DNA of 64,000 nucleotides from positions 124,001 through 188,000 of the forward strand of contig JABSSW010000048.1 in the NCBI GenBank assembly GCA_018902385.1. The letters run 5' to 3'. This document shows positions 33,588-46,360 of this stretch, in pieces. Both the position numbers and the translations under genes were made by a program. Source of the DNA: Physcia stellaris (lineage: Eukaryota > Ascomycota > Lecanoromycetes > Caliciales > Physciaceae). The notes beneath the pieces are model-generated. The model made no database searches. It saw only the letters and a list, made by a program, of their open reading frames with translations, and was not told the origin of the DNA. Positions within the stretch are counted from its first letter, which is position 1; every line of letters starts with the position of its first letter.

Positions 33588-34499
33588 TCTTGAATAGGAA
33601 TGGGATGGAAGTCACGCGGTGTATATGTATGGAAAGGGAAGTTAGATGGTATTTGTACCTTTGGCTAATCGAGATCAGATACCAGTCCGTGGGAGTATGA
33701 CTGGACTGTGACGGGTTGGGTTAGGCGACGCAAGAGTGATAGGTCGTGTGGAAGTTGTCGATGGAGGTCCAGGAATCTTCGACTACTAATATTTAATCGC
33801 AACGCGGTGCCCCTTTTGACTTCCGTCTCATAAAAGTGATACGTAACGTAGGGTTGCAGGGCTTTGCTCTTGATTACTACCGACAAACATCCTTCTATTC
33901 GGCTGTCGACTCGTATTAGCATACGTAGATAGCCGCCTCGCTCGTCCATCGATCGATACATGAGACCAAGAATTCCTGGGTCATCTCATAGCGTCACAGT
34001 AGAGGAAAGAAGAGCCTGAGGATGTTCAAAATCATATGCCTTCGCACCTTCTTGTTCGAAGTGGGACTTCATACATGCTTGAAAAGCACATCACCCGCGG
34101 ACGATTTCTGATTGTATTGCTGTTCGTTCTTTTGTGAAAGGATGGAATGACTCAAGTGCTATGCAAATCTCCGTTCATGAATGTGCGGCATGGTCGGACT
34201 GTGTTAGGACAACTACAAAATGGTAACTAAACATATTCGGTTCTAATTACAAGATATCATCGATTGCATGAACGATTCAAGGACAGATCTCGTGAAGGCT
34301 ACCTACTTACATATCTCTAGAGACCTAAAGAGAATGGAAATTGCTCAAATCCATCAAGGGACTATTCTAAACATTGATGCTTCAGAAACAGCAGACACTA
34401 TGATGTATTGATCCGGCTAATCGGGTGTCAAATTCCGAAGTGCTGGGCTCTCAAACAGTGCGTCATTGCAGACGCACACAGCTGTCCCTGTGAATCATA
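33588..34499. other. Intergenic region
   Basis: About 900 bp with no supported gene. An open frame at 33,665-33,961 (-) has no recognisable domain. Confidence 0.45.
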
Positions 34500-35820
34500 G
34501 ACAAACGGACTCAATCGAGGGTCATCAGGCAATGATCCTCAGTGCTCATGGTATCTCGGGCTGGGCCGTCCGTAGATACTCACCAGGGATCTTTTTCGGA
34601 GGCTGACCGCCTACAGATCCTTCGTTAATGCCTTTGAAATCCATCCCCGAAGACCTTTAGGCGTGTACGTGTGATCGGATTAATGAATCAGAGTTTTGCT
34701 AAGGACCACTTCCTGATCCAGAAGCTAACGGCAAATGAAAAGTCCATAGCGGTCTAGAGTTGTCGAAAGGCGTTGGGAGTGTCGTGAGAAGCTTGAAGGG
34801 TATCAAAGCCATCGAGTACACAACGCACGTATATTTCACTGACGGGTGTAGACCGTTTCCAGTGGAAATTGAGTTGATCCAATCCAGCATACAATAGCCA
34901 CGGAGGCGAATACCAAAGCAATGAACAAGCTAATGTAGCGATCCTTTCAAGTGCTGTAACAACAGTCGAGCAGCTTCGTCCCAAAGTCCAATTCTGGACG
35001 CTTCAGTACGTTTTTTGGTTGTTTTATTTTCTTTTTTGGCGTCTACTTTGAGTGTGAGAGATGTTGGACAAGGAAGAAGTTGAGTACATCCCGCATTGAG
35101 AGACTCCATGCCGCGCATCCCTGAGCCTTGGGCTTCGAACACTTTCTACTACGCACAGTATGACTTGATGGAGAAGCTCAGTGAAGGGAAGAGCTAGAGC
35201 GTCACCGAGATAAGGCCTGACGCAATCGTCGAGTGGGAACCTCAGGCAGCAGAAGACTCAGTGACAACTGATCGTCAACTGAATTTTGTACCGAACCTCA
35301 ACGCCATGAATCTTGCCCAAGCTCTTGCTCTTTTTCTGTCCTTGTATCGAAGTATTGAGGGTGCGGATGCCAAAGCCCGATATCTTGGAAACCAAGCGGC
35401 CTTCGAAGCGTTGCACACGGACAGTTCCCAGGATCAACTCGCGCGCTTCCATATCTGCGCTTCTCTCCATCTGAAGGAAGTGTCCAAGCGTGCTTTCAAT
35501 GTCGCTGACGAAGACGCGATAATGCGGAAGCAGGTTTGGCCTGGCATATATGAATGGTTCCGGCTCAACGGTATAGAGCCTAATTAAACGGGGAACCACC
35601 AAGACCAGTGGCCGGCTTGGGTTGAGCAAAATGGGCTGACTGAAGGAACCCTTGAAGGGACGAGCTTGGAGTTCATGAGTGCTCTCATGGGCAGTATTAC
35701 ATTTGATCGGTAGTATGATATCAGTGCGAAGCGAAAGGTTGGCTAAGGAGGGACTCGACACCGTTACTGGTTACCACGTAGTATTTGAGCGGGTGAGGGA
35801 GGCGAGGTCCCTGATCATCT
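34500..35820 (+). pseudogene. Decayed PRISE-type NAD(P) reductase (5-beta-reductase-like)
   Basis: Pieces of a fungal progesterone-5-beta-reductase/iridoid-synthase-like (PRISE) short-chain dehydrogenase follow each other in the right order. They are MILSAHGISGWAV (about 34,531; cofactor loop, intact form GASGISGWA), HSGLELSKGVGSVVRSLKGI then TTHVYFT (34,744-34,840), VHPALRDSMPRIPEPWASNT then FYYAQYDLMEKLSEGKS (35,079-35,190), RPDAIVEWEPQ, then ALALFLSLYRSIEGADAKAR through HTDSSQDQLARF, QVWPGIYEWFRLNGIEP (to 35,580) and finally DTVTGYHVVFERVREARS (35,757-35,815). Several in-frame stops (for example after GKS and after IEPN) and at least two frame changes separate them. The longest surviving frame, 35,261-35,587, is not a gene in its own right. 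It lies 1.5-3 kb from the AT-rich block. Confidence 0.82.
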
Positions 35821-36281
35821 CCATTCGGGCAAGCTCATTGGTAAATGAGGTATTTTTGTGTTCGTATCACCCTTCCCCCTTTTCCTAGGAAGAAGTTCTC
35901 CTTGTATGTGATGCGACAAAGTAACGAATGAGGATAAGTAAACCATCAGCTAGGCATAGGTAGATCCCCAATCTTTCACCGTTGCCAGAGAGGTGCAATG
36001 TTCTCGAATGCTATTTTGTGAATTCTTCAATCAAGACACGCTACGCCGGCACATCGACTCCAGAAGGAAAAAAGAAAGGAGAAAAGGTAGTCCTGCAATC
36101 ATTCTATCTTGAGTCGTGAGCTTGGTTGTGGAAATTGCATGTGTCGTTGATATCTTGAGCCGCTTGGTGCTAGACCAAGAAACATGAAAACTCCTGATCG
36201 AATCCTATGTGGCACAAAGCAAAAGTCGCAGGTGTGGGGTGGAGACTCGAGATGCCTTGAGCATGGGAGAGAGACTCTATC
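35821..36281. other. Intergenic region
   Basis: About 460 bp between the decayed reductase and the GFA-family gene. Nothing recognised. Confidence 0.5.
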
Positions 36282-36693
36282 CTAAGCGAAGCTTGATCTG
36301 GGTGGCTCTTCACTATAATGTTCGACGTCTTCTGGGACGGTTATCTTTGCATTTTTGCACCAAATGTGTACGGCGTCTTTATTAACGTATAGCTTCTCTA
36401 GGCATCCCCCTTTCACACTAATGTTCTTTTCCCCTGAAGTTTTATGCTGCAACCTGGAACCACAGGTTGTACAGAAGTAGCAGTACACGGTGGATCCAGA
36501 AGCCGCCTTACGACTCCACATGCCAATAGCGCCATCTGGTGCAGGTATATCAAAATCCGGGAAGATGGCGGAGATTCCAAAGGCTGAAGAAGACTGTCGT
36601 TGGCACTGAACGACAGTAACAAATATAGACTGCTGTGGGGTTTGGAAGAGGTGTACTGAAGGTTATGGCACCGCATTGGCAGCGACCTTCCAT
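36282..36693 (-). pseudogene. GFA/CENP-V-domain gene with a one-base frameshift
   Basis: Glutathione-dependent formaldehyde-activating (GFA)-like protein, a zinc-binding fold; intronless, about 136 aa if read through. The N-terminus MEGRCQCGAITFSTPLPNP and TAVYICYCRS holds the first zinc ligands (C-x-C-G and C-x-C). At about 36,603-36,609 the frame moves by one base: the conserved continuation CQRQSSSAFGISAIFPDFDI lies in the next frame, then MWSRKAASGSTVYCYFCTTC with CGSRLQHKTSG and ISVKGGCLEKL. The span of 412 nt is one more than a multiple of three, consistent with a single inserted base. No plausible intron covers it (the only GT...AG is 25 bp). It may be a recent pseudogene or an assembly error. 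Confidence 0.8.
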
Positions 36694-37339
36694 GCTTGCA
36701 GGCTCCAGAATGGCAACACTACTGAGTACTGTATCGTAGAAAATCTCATTCGACAACGCTCGAGTGAGAAAAGAGGATAATTAGCGCAGGGGTAGGAGGC
36801 ACGAAATCGAGGCCCAATAGGTCAACAATCGAGTGTAATGCTCCTGGTTATAAGGTGGGTTAATTATGACTACTACTGCCAAGCATTTAAGGCTAGTCAC
36901 GTGCAACTCGCTTATGGGCCAATTACCAGTTTCTTGTAACTCCCCTCCAACAGAGTGGTTGTATCTAGGCAAAGGTTTGATTACTTAGGGCTATGTACCC
37001 TCCACTCTGATTCCCTTTGGACTTTTAGATTGACTTGAAGGTACCCGTGATATAATATACTCTAAGGGTTTGTGGTGTGTATAGAAAAGTTGGTACGAGT
37101 TGTTCTTGACTTATTCAGTGGCTCGCTCCGTCGAGATAGAGACCAGGCGCGACCTGAGTAAGGTGCAGTCTGAAGCGAACGCAGCGTCTTGAAGGAGGAT
37201 TACAGCATCTACGACTAGTTGACTAATGTACCTCAACGAATTACAGTTTAAAGATACATCAACGAAATTCAGGTTTAGGATAAACATCGTGTTGCAGTTA
37301 GCTCACCTAGGGTTAGGGCTGCAGAAAGCCTGATGAAAA
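36694..37339. other. Transition zone to the AT-rich block
   Basis: Last normal-composition sequence. It ends with a telomere-like TAGGGTTAGGG at 37,308-37,318, only about 20-30 bases before the composition drops. No gene is supported. Confidence 0.5.
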
Positions 37340-39635
37340 TCTCAACTTCAAATTCTGTACACTTAGTATTATCATCGATATAATCAATGAACTATTTTTA
37401 TTTCAACAAATTATGAATTCGAACAATTCGTTTTTTATCAATCAAATATTATTCGTTTCGTCATTTTCATTTTTTCAATGATTTTCGCATCGTCGTGCGC
37501 AATTTTTACGAAATCGAATACGTTTTTTGAAAAAAATGAATCAAACGAATTTTTTCGATTTTCAACGTTGAATTTATTGTTTTTTTATTGATTCATTATT
37601 TTGTTGTTTTTATTACATGAATTAATTCGCGTATACATATCGTTTTTTAATTTTTCAACGAATTTCGATGATTTTCGTCGTCGAATCAACGATTTACATT
37701 TTTTTTATCATTTCAATATCGTGCGCAAAACATTCATTTGATCGATATCATGATTCATTGCGATATTCGAATCATTACAACATTTTGTTTTATTTACGTG
37801 TCATCAAAACATTTCATCATGATGTTTTATGTTTGAATTATTGTTCAAACGATCAACAACATCAATCGTCATTCAAAATTTCGATTCGAATTTCACACGC
37901 AAATTGTGAATATTTGCGCACATTTTTTTATCAAATTGAATGCGTTATTTGCGTTAAATTTTTCAAATCGAATTTTCATATTCGAATCGACGTTATTTTC
38001 GATGAAATTTCATTGTTGAAAATTATGTTTTTACATTAAATTTCATTTTTTTTATTAATTTATTGTTAAATTACATTTGATTCGAATGTTTGAACATTCG
38101 TTTATTTTGTTCGTTCAAACGTTTGATCGTTTATTGATTTTTTCGTATCGTATAAATGAAAATTTGAACGAAATTTTGAATTCGAAAATCGTGTCATTGA
38201 TTCGTTTTTTACAAAACAAATAATTGATTTCGTTATTTTTTTTATCACACATTTTTTGTATTTTTCATTGTTCGTTATTTTATTTTCAATTTATTTTCGA
38301 TACACATATCAATACATTTTTTTGTTTATTTTATTTCATTGTTTGTTTCGAAATAAATCATACGATCGTCATTTCGAAAAAATCAAACAATTGACGCATT
38401 TGCTTTCGTCGTCGTTACACAATTGTTTATAAATTTTGACAATAAAAAAATGCATGAAACGAAACAAACACGATAATCATTTCATATTCACGTTCATTTT
38501 TTTAATAAACGTATTCAAATCAAAATGAAAAATCATTCGATCAAATTTTTGATTTACATCAAATCAAAAATTATTTTCAATTTCTAAATGTTTAATGAAT
38601 TATTTCGAACTTCATACGAATTCGTTTTATTAAAAATTTCATGACAATTGAAATCAAAACGAAAAATTATACGAACGAACATGTCGTCGTCAAAACGTTT
38701 GATTTGAAAATTGTTCAAAATCGTTATGATTTTGAAATCATCAAAACACATAATTTTTTATTTAATTTCGTGCATGTTTCACATCGTTTCATTATTTTGA
38801 ATCAAAACATTTTTTTGAAACGTTGAATCGTTATTGCATTTCAATTCAAAAAAAAAACGTTCGTTTTCGTCATGAATATCATTTTTACATTTTTAAATTT
38901 CAATTCAAAATCGAATGACGTTAAATCGTTCGTCGTTGTCGTGAAATTTATTCAAAATGATTTCATCATTATGAATGTCGAAATTTTCATTATTATATTC
39001 GTTATTTGTCAAAACATTTTGTTCGTCAAAATGAAACACGTTCATTTTTTTTTCGTTCAACAATAACGCAACAATTGAATCGAATTCAATACGAATGTCA
39101 ATAAATTTTGTTTCGAATTTCGTCATTATGCAAAAATTGTTCAATTTTTCAAATTCGTCGTCATGATTATACAAATTTCGAAATCGTCAAACAAACGAAC
39201 ACGTATTCATGATGATCAGACGTTTATTTTCACGTCAAAATTTTTCAAATATGTGAAATTATCGTGATGTTTTTTTTTAAATGCGTTGAAACAAATCAAA
39301 TTCATCATAATTTCAAACAATGTTTTTGACAAAATTTCAACATTGCATACAAAAATTGATTAAACAAAAACATGTTCGATTACGTTAAAAGCGAAACGAA
39401 TTGACAATCACAATCGATCGTCAATTGAAAACGTGTTTCATCGATTGTTCGAACGATCAATAACATGTTGTAATACGTTGATTCGAAAACAAATATTCAC
39501 GTTTGCAAAAACAAACATTTTATTCAATTATTTCGTTTTCACGAATTTATCGTTTTAATCGTCGATAAAATTCGTTTTTCGATTTCAGATTTGAACATGA
39601 TACAATTTTTTATCGTTTTATCAAATGAAAAAATC
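37340..39635. mobile_element. Unassigned degraded repeat DNA
   Basis: Same base-context skew as the identified retroelements, so almost certainly old repeat sequence, but I recognise no domain with confidence. Some - strand frames could be the continuation of the minus-strand element seen at 55.9-57.8 kb (they would be separated by the + strand element inserted at 39,636). That is a guess from nesting order. Confidence 0.4.
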
Positions 39636-40027
39636 TGTAATACGTTCGCGTTATCGAACAGTTAGTTCATGCGCTAATTCTGAATACGCGTCTGCGTAAC
39701 GCAAATGCTTGACATTAATAATGAATGTAATTCAAATGTAATTTAATTATAAACGCACGTTTAATAAAAACGTCATGAATTGATGTCATAATCATGACGT
39801 TAATCAAAACGTCATAACTATTACGTCAAATACGAATATAAATAAATTGTTCATTTTTTTTTTCGTTGAATTTCAACGATTAATTTTACATTTACAATAT
39901 TCATACGATGCTGATAGTTAATAATTGAAATTTATTAAATTTCACGTTTTTCAATAATTCGATGCGTTATCGTAAAATTAATACATTATTGAAATTTGTT
40001 TTACGTCAACGCGTTTAAATTTTTACA
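39636..40027 (+). repeat. LTR, family A, copy 1
   Basis: Begins TGTAATACG and ends TTTTTACA (TG...CA ends), 392 bp. It matches 55,482-55,872 along its whole length with roughly two dozen differences, nearly all transitions. A Ty3/gypsy internal region starts just downstream, so this reads as a 5' LTR. Confidence 0.85.
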
Positions 40028-43000
40028 ATTTTAATCGTTTCATTTTTCGAAAAAAAAAATTCGAAATTTATTAACATTATGATTGAATCAAATATCAACA
40101 TTTCAAATTTTAAAATAGAAAATCTTGATGATGTTTCAAATATTTCAAATAATTTTATTTTTTCGAATTGAAACGACGTGAATCAAATTCAACAAAACAT
40201 TTTTATTATCGACAATGCGACGACGCAAAACATTTTGAAACAAATGACAATTGTTTTTCGAAAATTTAACGATGAAATCGTTCAATTGCGAATTCAAATT
40301 CGAACAAATCAAAATGCAACGCAATTCGTTATCGCATCGCAAACGCAATCAATATCAATTGTATTTATCGTTCATTTCAAAAAGCGAAAATTCAAAAAAC
40401 AGTTTTTTTACAAAAACGAAAATGAAAACGAACATATTCGTTGATTTCGCGAAATCGAATTCGAATTTCTGACGTGTTTTAATTATTTTATGAATGATCG
40501 ATCGAAAATTTTTTGATGCATGTCATCGTTGCGAAAAAATTTTCAATTTCAATGATTCAATCGCATCGACAACGATAAAAATTTGAAAAATATTTTTTAC
40601 GATTATTATAAATTTTTTTTTTGAATTTGATAACAAATTCAATGAATCGTCGATTCGTCGTTTACGAAAATTGAAAACGAATTCGTCAACGTGCGAATCA
40701 AAAAATGTTTAATTTCAAAAATGAATTCGAAAAATACGAAATTCATTTGTCGTTTTTTGATGAAATTCATTCGATCAATTTTTTTTTTTGTAAATTATTG
40801 TCATCGTTGAAAAAAAAGTTGTTAAATATCGAAAAAATATCGATGAATAAAAAAAATTTGTTTGCGAAAATCGTCATGTTGAAAAAATTTTTGAACGCGA
40901 ACGACGAACAAATTCGCGTATTCAAAATAATCAAAACATTTTCAAACAAAAAAAAAAAATTAAAAAACAATTTCAAAAACAAAATCAACAACAAAATCAA
41001 CAACAAAATCAATCGCAAAATCGTTTCAATCAAAACATTTTTCACGATTTTGAACGCAATACGCATGCGAAAAACAAACGAAAACGCAATGAAAATGATC
41101 AAAATACAAAATCAACGTGTTATCGATGTCATCGCAAAAATCATTATGTTTTCGATTGTAAAATTGATATAAATGAATCGAATAATCAACATATCATCGT
41201 TGTCGTCAACGTCACATTTGAATCAAAAAAAAATCAAATTTCGCGAACGTTTCGCAAGCGAAACAAAAAAAATCAATAAAAATTCGAAATTTTATCGTGA
41301 TTCAAAATTGAATCAAATTTTTGAAAAATGAACGATTTGTTCGCGCGTTCGTGAATTTTGAAATCAAAATCAATTTTATCAATCAAATTTTTGTCATTCA
41401 ATGAAAAATGCAATCGATAAACGAAATTATTTTATCGTTATCGAATTTTTTGAATGAACAAAATCGTTATTGTCATGAAACGCATGAATTCATTTACAAC
41501 ATAATAAATTCGTGAAATCAACATCGTCAATGCAAAATTTTGTTTTATGCAATTGATTATATTGAATCGAATTTTATTTTGAATATGTTTATGTTGATTG
41601 TCGAAAACATATTAATGAATTCGACGAAAAACAATTGACGTTTCAAAATCAAATTCAAAAAATTTCAAATTGATACGTTTAAACAATTTGCAAAAATTTA
41701 AAAAATCACGAACAAATATTCGCGTTGATGTGTGCAAAAATCGAAAAACAATCGAAAAAACAAAAATTTAAAATTACGAAAATGTCAAAACAATTAAAAA
41801 ATTTAAAAAATCAATTTGACGACATTAAAACAAATATTTTATTCGAATTAAATAAAAATGATCATGTTATTGATTTGAAAAAAAACGAAAAATCGTCGTT
41901 CATGTCGTTGTATAATTTATTACAAAATAAATTAACGAAATTTCGACGTTACATCGAAAATGTTTTGATCAAAAAATGAATTAAACATTCAATTTTTTTC
42001 GTTGACGCGTCGATATTTTTTGTATCGAAAAAAAATGAAAATTTTCGTTTTTGTGTGAATTATCGAAATTTGAATGCGATGATTATCAAAAATCGTCATT
42101 CATTATTTTTAATCACAAAAACTTTGAATCGTTTTAATGATGTCAAAAAATTTATCAAAATCGATTTGAAAAATGTTTATCATCGAATTCGCATCAAACA
42201 AAACGACGAATGAAAAACGACGTTTCGCACGCGATATGAACATTTTGAATATCAAATCATGTCTTTTGAATTAATCAATGTTTCAACAATTTTTCAAATT
42301 TATATCAATAAAATTTTGCGAAAATTTGTCGACGTTATTTATGTGATTTATTTGAACGATATTTTGATATATAACAACGATTCAACGCAACATTGACGAC
42401 ATGTGCGTTTTGTGTTCAAACGATTGAAACAATATGAATTGTATGTCAATTTAAAAAATGCGAATTTGTCATCGATCAAATCGAATTTTTAAATTTCATT
42501 GTGTTCATTGAAAATGTACAAATGAATTCAAAAAAAATTCGAATCATTGAAAAATAATCGCAATTTAAAAATTATCGCGAATTACAAATATTTTTAAATT
42601 TCGTCAATTATTATCGTCGTTTTATTCATGATTATTCAAAATTAATTGCATCATTTATTGATTTGTTGAAAAACAATAAACAAAACAAAAAATTTGAATT
42701 TTTTGTTTGAAAAAAATCGAAATTGACGTTTCGTCGATTGCGCGATATTTTTACATCGATTTTCATTTTTTATCATTATGATTCAATCAAAAAAATCAAA
42801 ATGAAAATCGATATTTCGAATTTCGAAATTTCAAATATTTTTAATCAATTTGATGAACAAAATCATTGACGTTCGATCGCGTTTTGATCGCGAAAAATGA
42901 TATCGACAAAAATGAATTACGAAATTCATGATCAAAAATTATTAATTATAATTATGATTTTTCAACAATGACGACATTATTTCGAAAACGTTGCGCACGC

Positions 43001-44900
43001 GATAAAAATGTGATTTGATCACAATAATTTAAAAAAATTTATGAAACAAAAAAAATTTAATTCAAAACAAATCAAATGAATTTTTAAATTAATTGTTTAT
43101 GATTTCGAAATTTTTCATCGTGCAAACAAAATCAATTCGACAAATGAATTATCGAAACGTTCAAATTACGAAAAAACGTCGTCATTCAATATCAAATTTT
43201 TGTTCACGTTGCAAAATAAATTTGCGTTATCGTCAAAAAAACGAATCGATTTTGAAAATCAAAATTTTGTTTCGAATATCGCAACAAATATTCAATTATT
43301 CAAAAACAATACGCGTGCGAAAAACAAACGCGAAATGTTAAAAAATTTAAATTCATTGTTTCAATTGATTGATGTACAAATTGTCATTTTCAAAAAAAAA
43401 ATACGAAATTTATTTGAAAATTTTATGAAAAATCGCAAAAATCGATGAAATTTTTGATTAAAAAATTTCAAATTATCGACAAAACGATTAAAAAATTTGT
43501 CGAAAAAAGCAAAAAATCATTTCGTCGTCGACGCAACAAATTTTATTGAAAAATGAATTTCGAAAATTTTTTAAATTCAAAAATCGTTTTTATGTATTTG
43601 AAAATGCAAACAAAAATTTTTAAAAAATGTAAAAAAAACTTGTATAAAATTTTAAAAAAAAAATCACGATGATTGAAAATTTTTTTAAATTCAAAAATCG
43701 TTTTTATGTATTTGAAAATGCAACAATAAAAAAAATTCATAAACAAAAATCACGATGATTTTTTGACAAAACATTTTGATATTGATAAAATTGTGAATTT
43801 GATTTAACGAAAATTTTATTGATTCGTTTGCGCGAAACAAATTCGTTCATATGTCAAAATTTGCGACATATGTCAACGTATCAAAATTCATCGACATAAA
43901 TTTTATGAAAAATTCAAATTTTTATTTGTTTCGAATATTTTTGAAAAAAAATTATCATGAATTTTATTATCGATTTGTTTTTTAACAAACGTCGCGATGT
44001 CGTTTATGATTCGATTTTAATGATAATAAATCGATGCATCAAAATGATCAAATACATTTCGATTACGATCAAAATCGATGTCGTTGCGTTGACGAAAATT
44101 TTTTATGAAAAAATTGTTTTACGATTTGACGTTTCGAATGATATAATGAATGACAAAAATTTTGTTTTCACGAATGTTTTTTGATTTTCGATGTGTTATC
44201 ACGCACGCATTAAACGACGATTAAACATTGTTTTTCATTTTCAAACGAATGATTTAATCGAACGTCAAAATCAAATTTTTGAAACGTATTTGCGTACATT
44301 CGTCGACGCGAAACAAACGAAATGAACAAATATGTTTTCAATGATTGAATTTGTTTATAATAACGTTATTCATTTTTTTACAAATGTTTCGTTTTTTTAT
44401 TTAATGTATGATTATCATTCAGAAATTCATTATGTGATCGAAAACGATTTCAAAAAAAAAAAATATTCATTGCAAAAAATAAAATAAAACATTTGCATGA
44501 AATAAAAAAACGTTGATAAAACGTTTTGAATTCGTTGTCGCAACGCAAACGAAATATTACAATCAAAATCATGAATCAAAAAAATTCAATGTGAATGATT
44601 TAGTAATGTTCAATATCAAAAATTTTAAACAACGACGTTTTAACAAAAAAATGTCGCACAAATTTGTTGAATTTTTTCGTGTGAAAAATAAAATCGATGC
44701 GCAAACGTATCGTTTTATTTTATTCAATATTTATCGCATTCATAATATTTTTCATGTTTCGTTATTGAAAAAATATCATCATAAAACAAACGATAAGCAT
44801 GCGAAACAATTTATACAAATTTCAAAATTCATTGATGACGAAAAACAATGAAAAATTGAAAAAAATTTTGACAAAATGAATGATAAAAAAAATATTTGAT
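40028..44900 (+). mobile_element. Ty3/gypsy internal region (gag-pol relic), element A
   Basis: Fossil, many breaks, + strand. In order: gag-like frames from about 40,080; a CCHC zinc knuckle (CX2CX4HX4C) near 41,115-41,155; reverse transcriptase with a YLNDILIY catalytic-box relative near 42,340-42,375; RNase H; an integrase core near 43,957-44,184 (IIDLFFNKRRDVVYDSI...); an integrase C-terminal/GPY-like segment near 44,513-44,851 (FRVKNKIDAQTYRF, IHNIFHVSLLKKY). The domain order RT-RH-IN marks the Ty3/gypsy group. The LTR copy at 55,482 is the best candidate for its 3' end, with later elements lying between. Confidence 0.8.
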
Positions 44901-46360
44901 ACAAAATCAAATGATTTGATTGAAATTCGAAATATAATCAATGATTACATGAAAATAAATTCAAAAATATTTCAAATTTGATGAAAAAATACAATGAACG
45001 CGCGTCGCGCAAACGCAAACGACGTCATTGATCAATTCAAAATAATTTATTTTGTTTCAATGTCAACAATGATTTGATTTTTTCGTTTTATCGTTTAAAA
45101 CGATAAAAACGATAAAATCGTTCAATATCAACATATGATCACGAACAAAAAAAATAAACAAACGTCAAACGTCAAACAAAAAAAATTTATAAACAAAAAA
45201 AAATCGTTTATTTATCGCATATTTATTTTGAATCGAAATCAAAATCGTTCGAAATGAACGAATCGAAATTCGACGAATTCGAAAAATTCGAAATGTTCGA
45301 AAAATTCGTTTCATCGAAATTCATTTCGTTGATCGAAATCGCAAAAAAAAATTTTCGAAATTTTCGATTTTTGAATCATCATTTTTTGAACGAGAATCTT
45401 GTATTTAATCAATTGAAAATAAAAAATGTTTCAATCAACGAATTTTTCATCTTAATAAATGAACGTTTCGCGTTCGAAAATGAAAATAAAAATCGTTTCG
45501 CTTTCTCGAAATCATTTTGTTTATCGTCAATTTCTGTCAAAGTTTTTTTTCAAAAATGATGAAAAATCTCATCAATCTATTTTTTCTGTTTATTTAATTT
45601 TTAATTTTTTTTTTCATTTTTTTATCTTTTTGTTTTTTTATTTGTTTATCTGTTCAGCTATCTTTTATTGTCTATCTTGATGAATAGATAAATGAATAAA
45701 TAAATAATAATAAATTGATAAAAAACGTGAAAAATAACTTCATGTTTCGCATTTAATTCGAATTTGTTTCGAACAATAACATGAATTGTTTTTTTTCAAT
45801 AAAAATATTCATGACAAAAAGCTTTCAGAAGATGAAAATCGAAAAATTTCCGAACTGAGTTTCGCGAAAACGAGAACAGTTTCGGAAAGACGAGAACGAA
45901 TTCGAAAAAATTTCCGAATAGAAAAATTCAGTTATCGAACGCGAAACGTTCATTTATTAAGATGAGAAATTCGTATATTGATAATCTTTTTTTATCGTCA
46001 ATTGCGCATTTTTTTTCATCAGAAAATTCATCAATTTCTCATTTTTTTTTCAATTTTTTCATTTTTTTCGTCAATTTCATTTTTTTGCTTTTTTTTTTCA
46101 GTTTCATTCAACAAATCAATAATTTGTTTTTTCGTTTGTCAATCGTTCGTCAAATTGATTCGTCAAAATCGTGATACGATTGATTGTTTGATTTCGTAAT
46201 TGATTGTTTCAAATCAACAATCGATTTTTTTTGTTTTTCGATAATCGAAATGTATTCGATTTTGCGACGTCATTTGTTTCAAATCAACAATCGCATTTTT
46301 TTTCGCATTTTCGATGACGAACGAAAATGAATTGAAATTCTGATAAACGTTCGATTCTTT
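44901..46360. mobile_element. Degraded repeat DNA between elements
   Basis: Includes a + frame at 45,254-45,559 (FLNENLVFNQLKIKNVSINE...) that could be a retroelement accessory reading frame, then T-rich low-complexity sequence to about 46,200. Parentage is unclear: it may be the 3' part of element A. Confidence 0.4.

Noticed and set aside
35261-35587. Stand-alone 108-codon gene
   Set aside because: Starts with GTG and is the C-terminal part of the decayed PRISE reductase, continued by further matching pieces on both sides.
37668-39174. Several 60-120-codon frames in the AT-rich block as host genes
   Set aside because: Low-complexity composition produced by the mutation process; no domain, no intron structure.
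45960-46200. Hydrophobic Phe/Ser-rich frames as membrane proteins
   Set aside because: They come from poly-T tracts in hypermutated repeat DNA.
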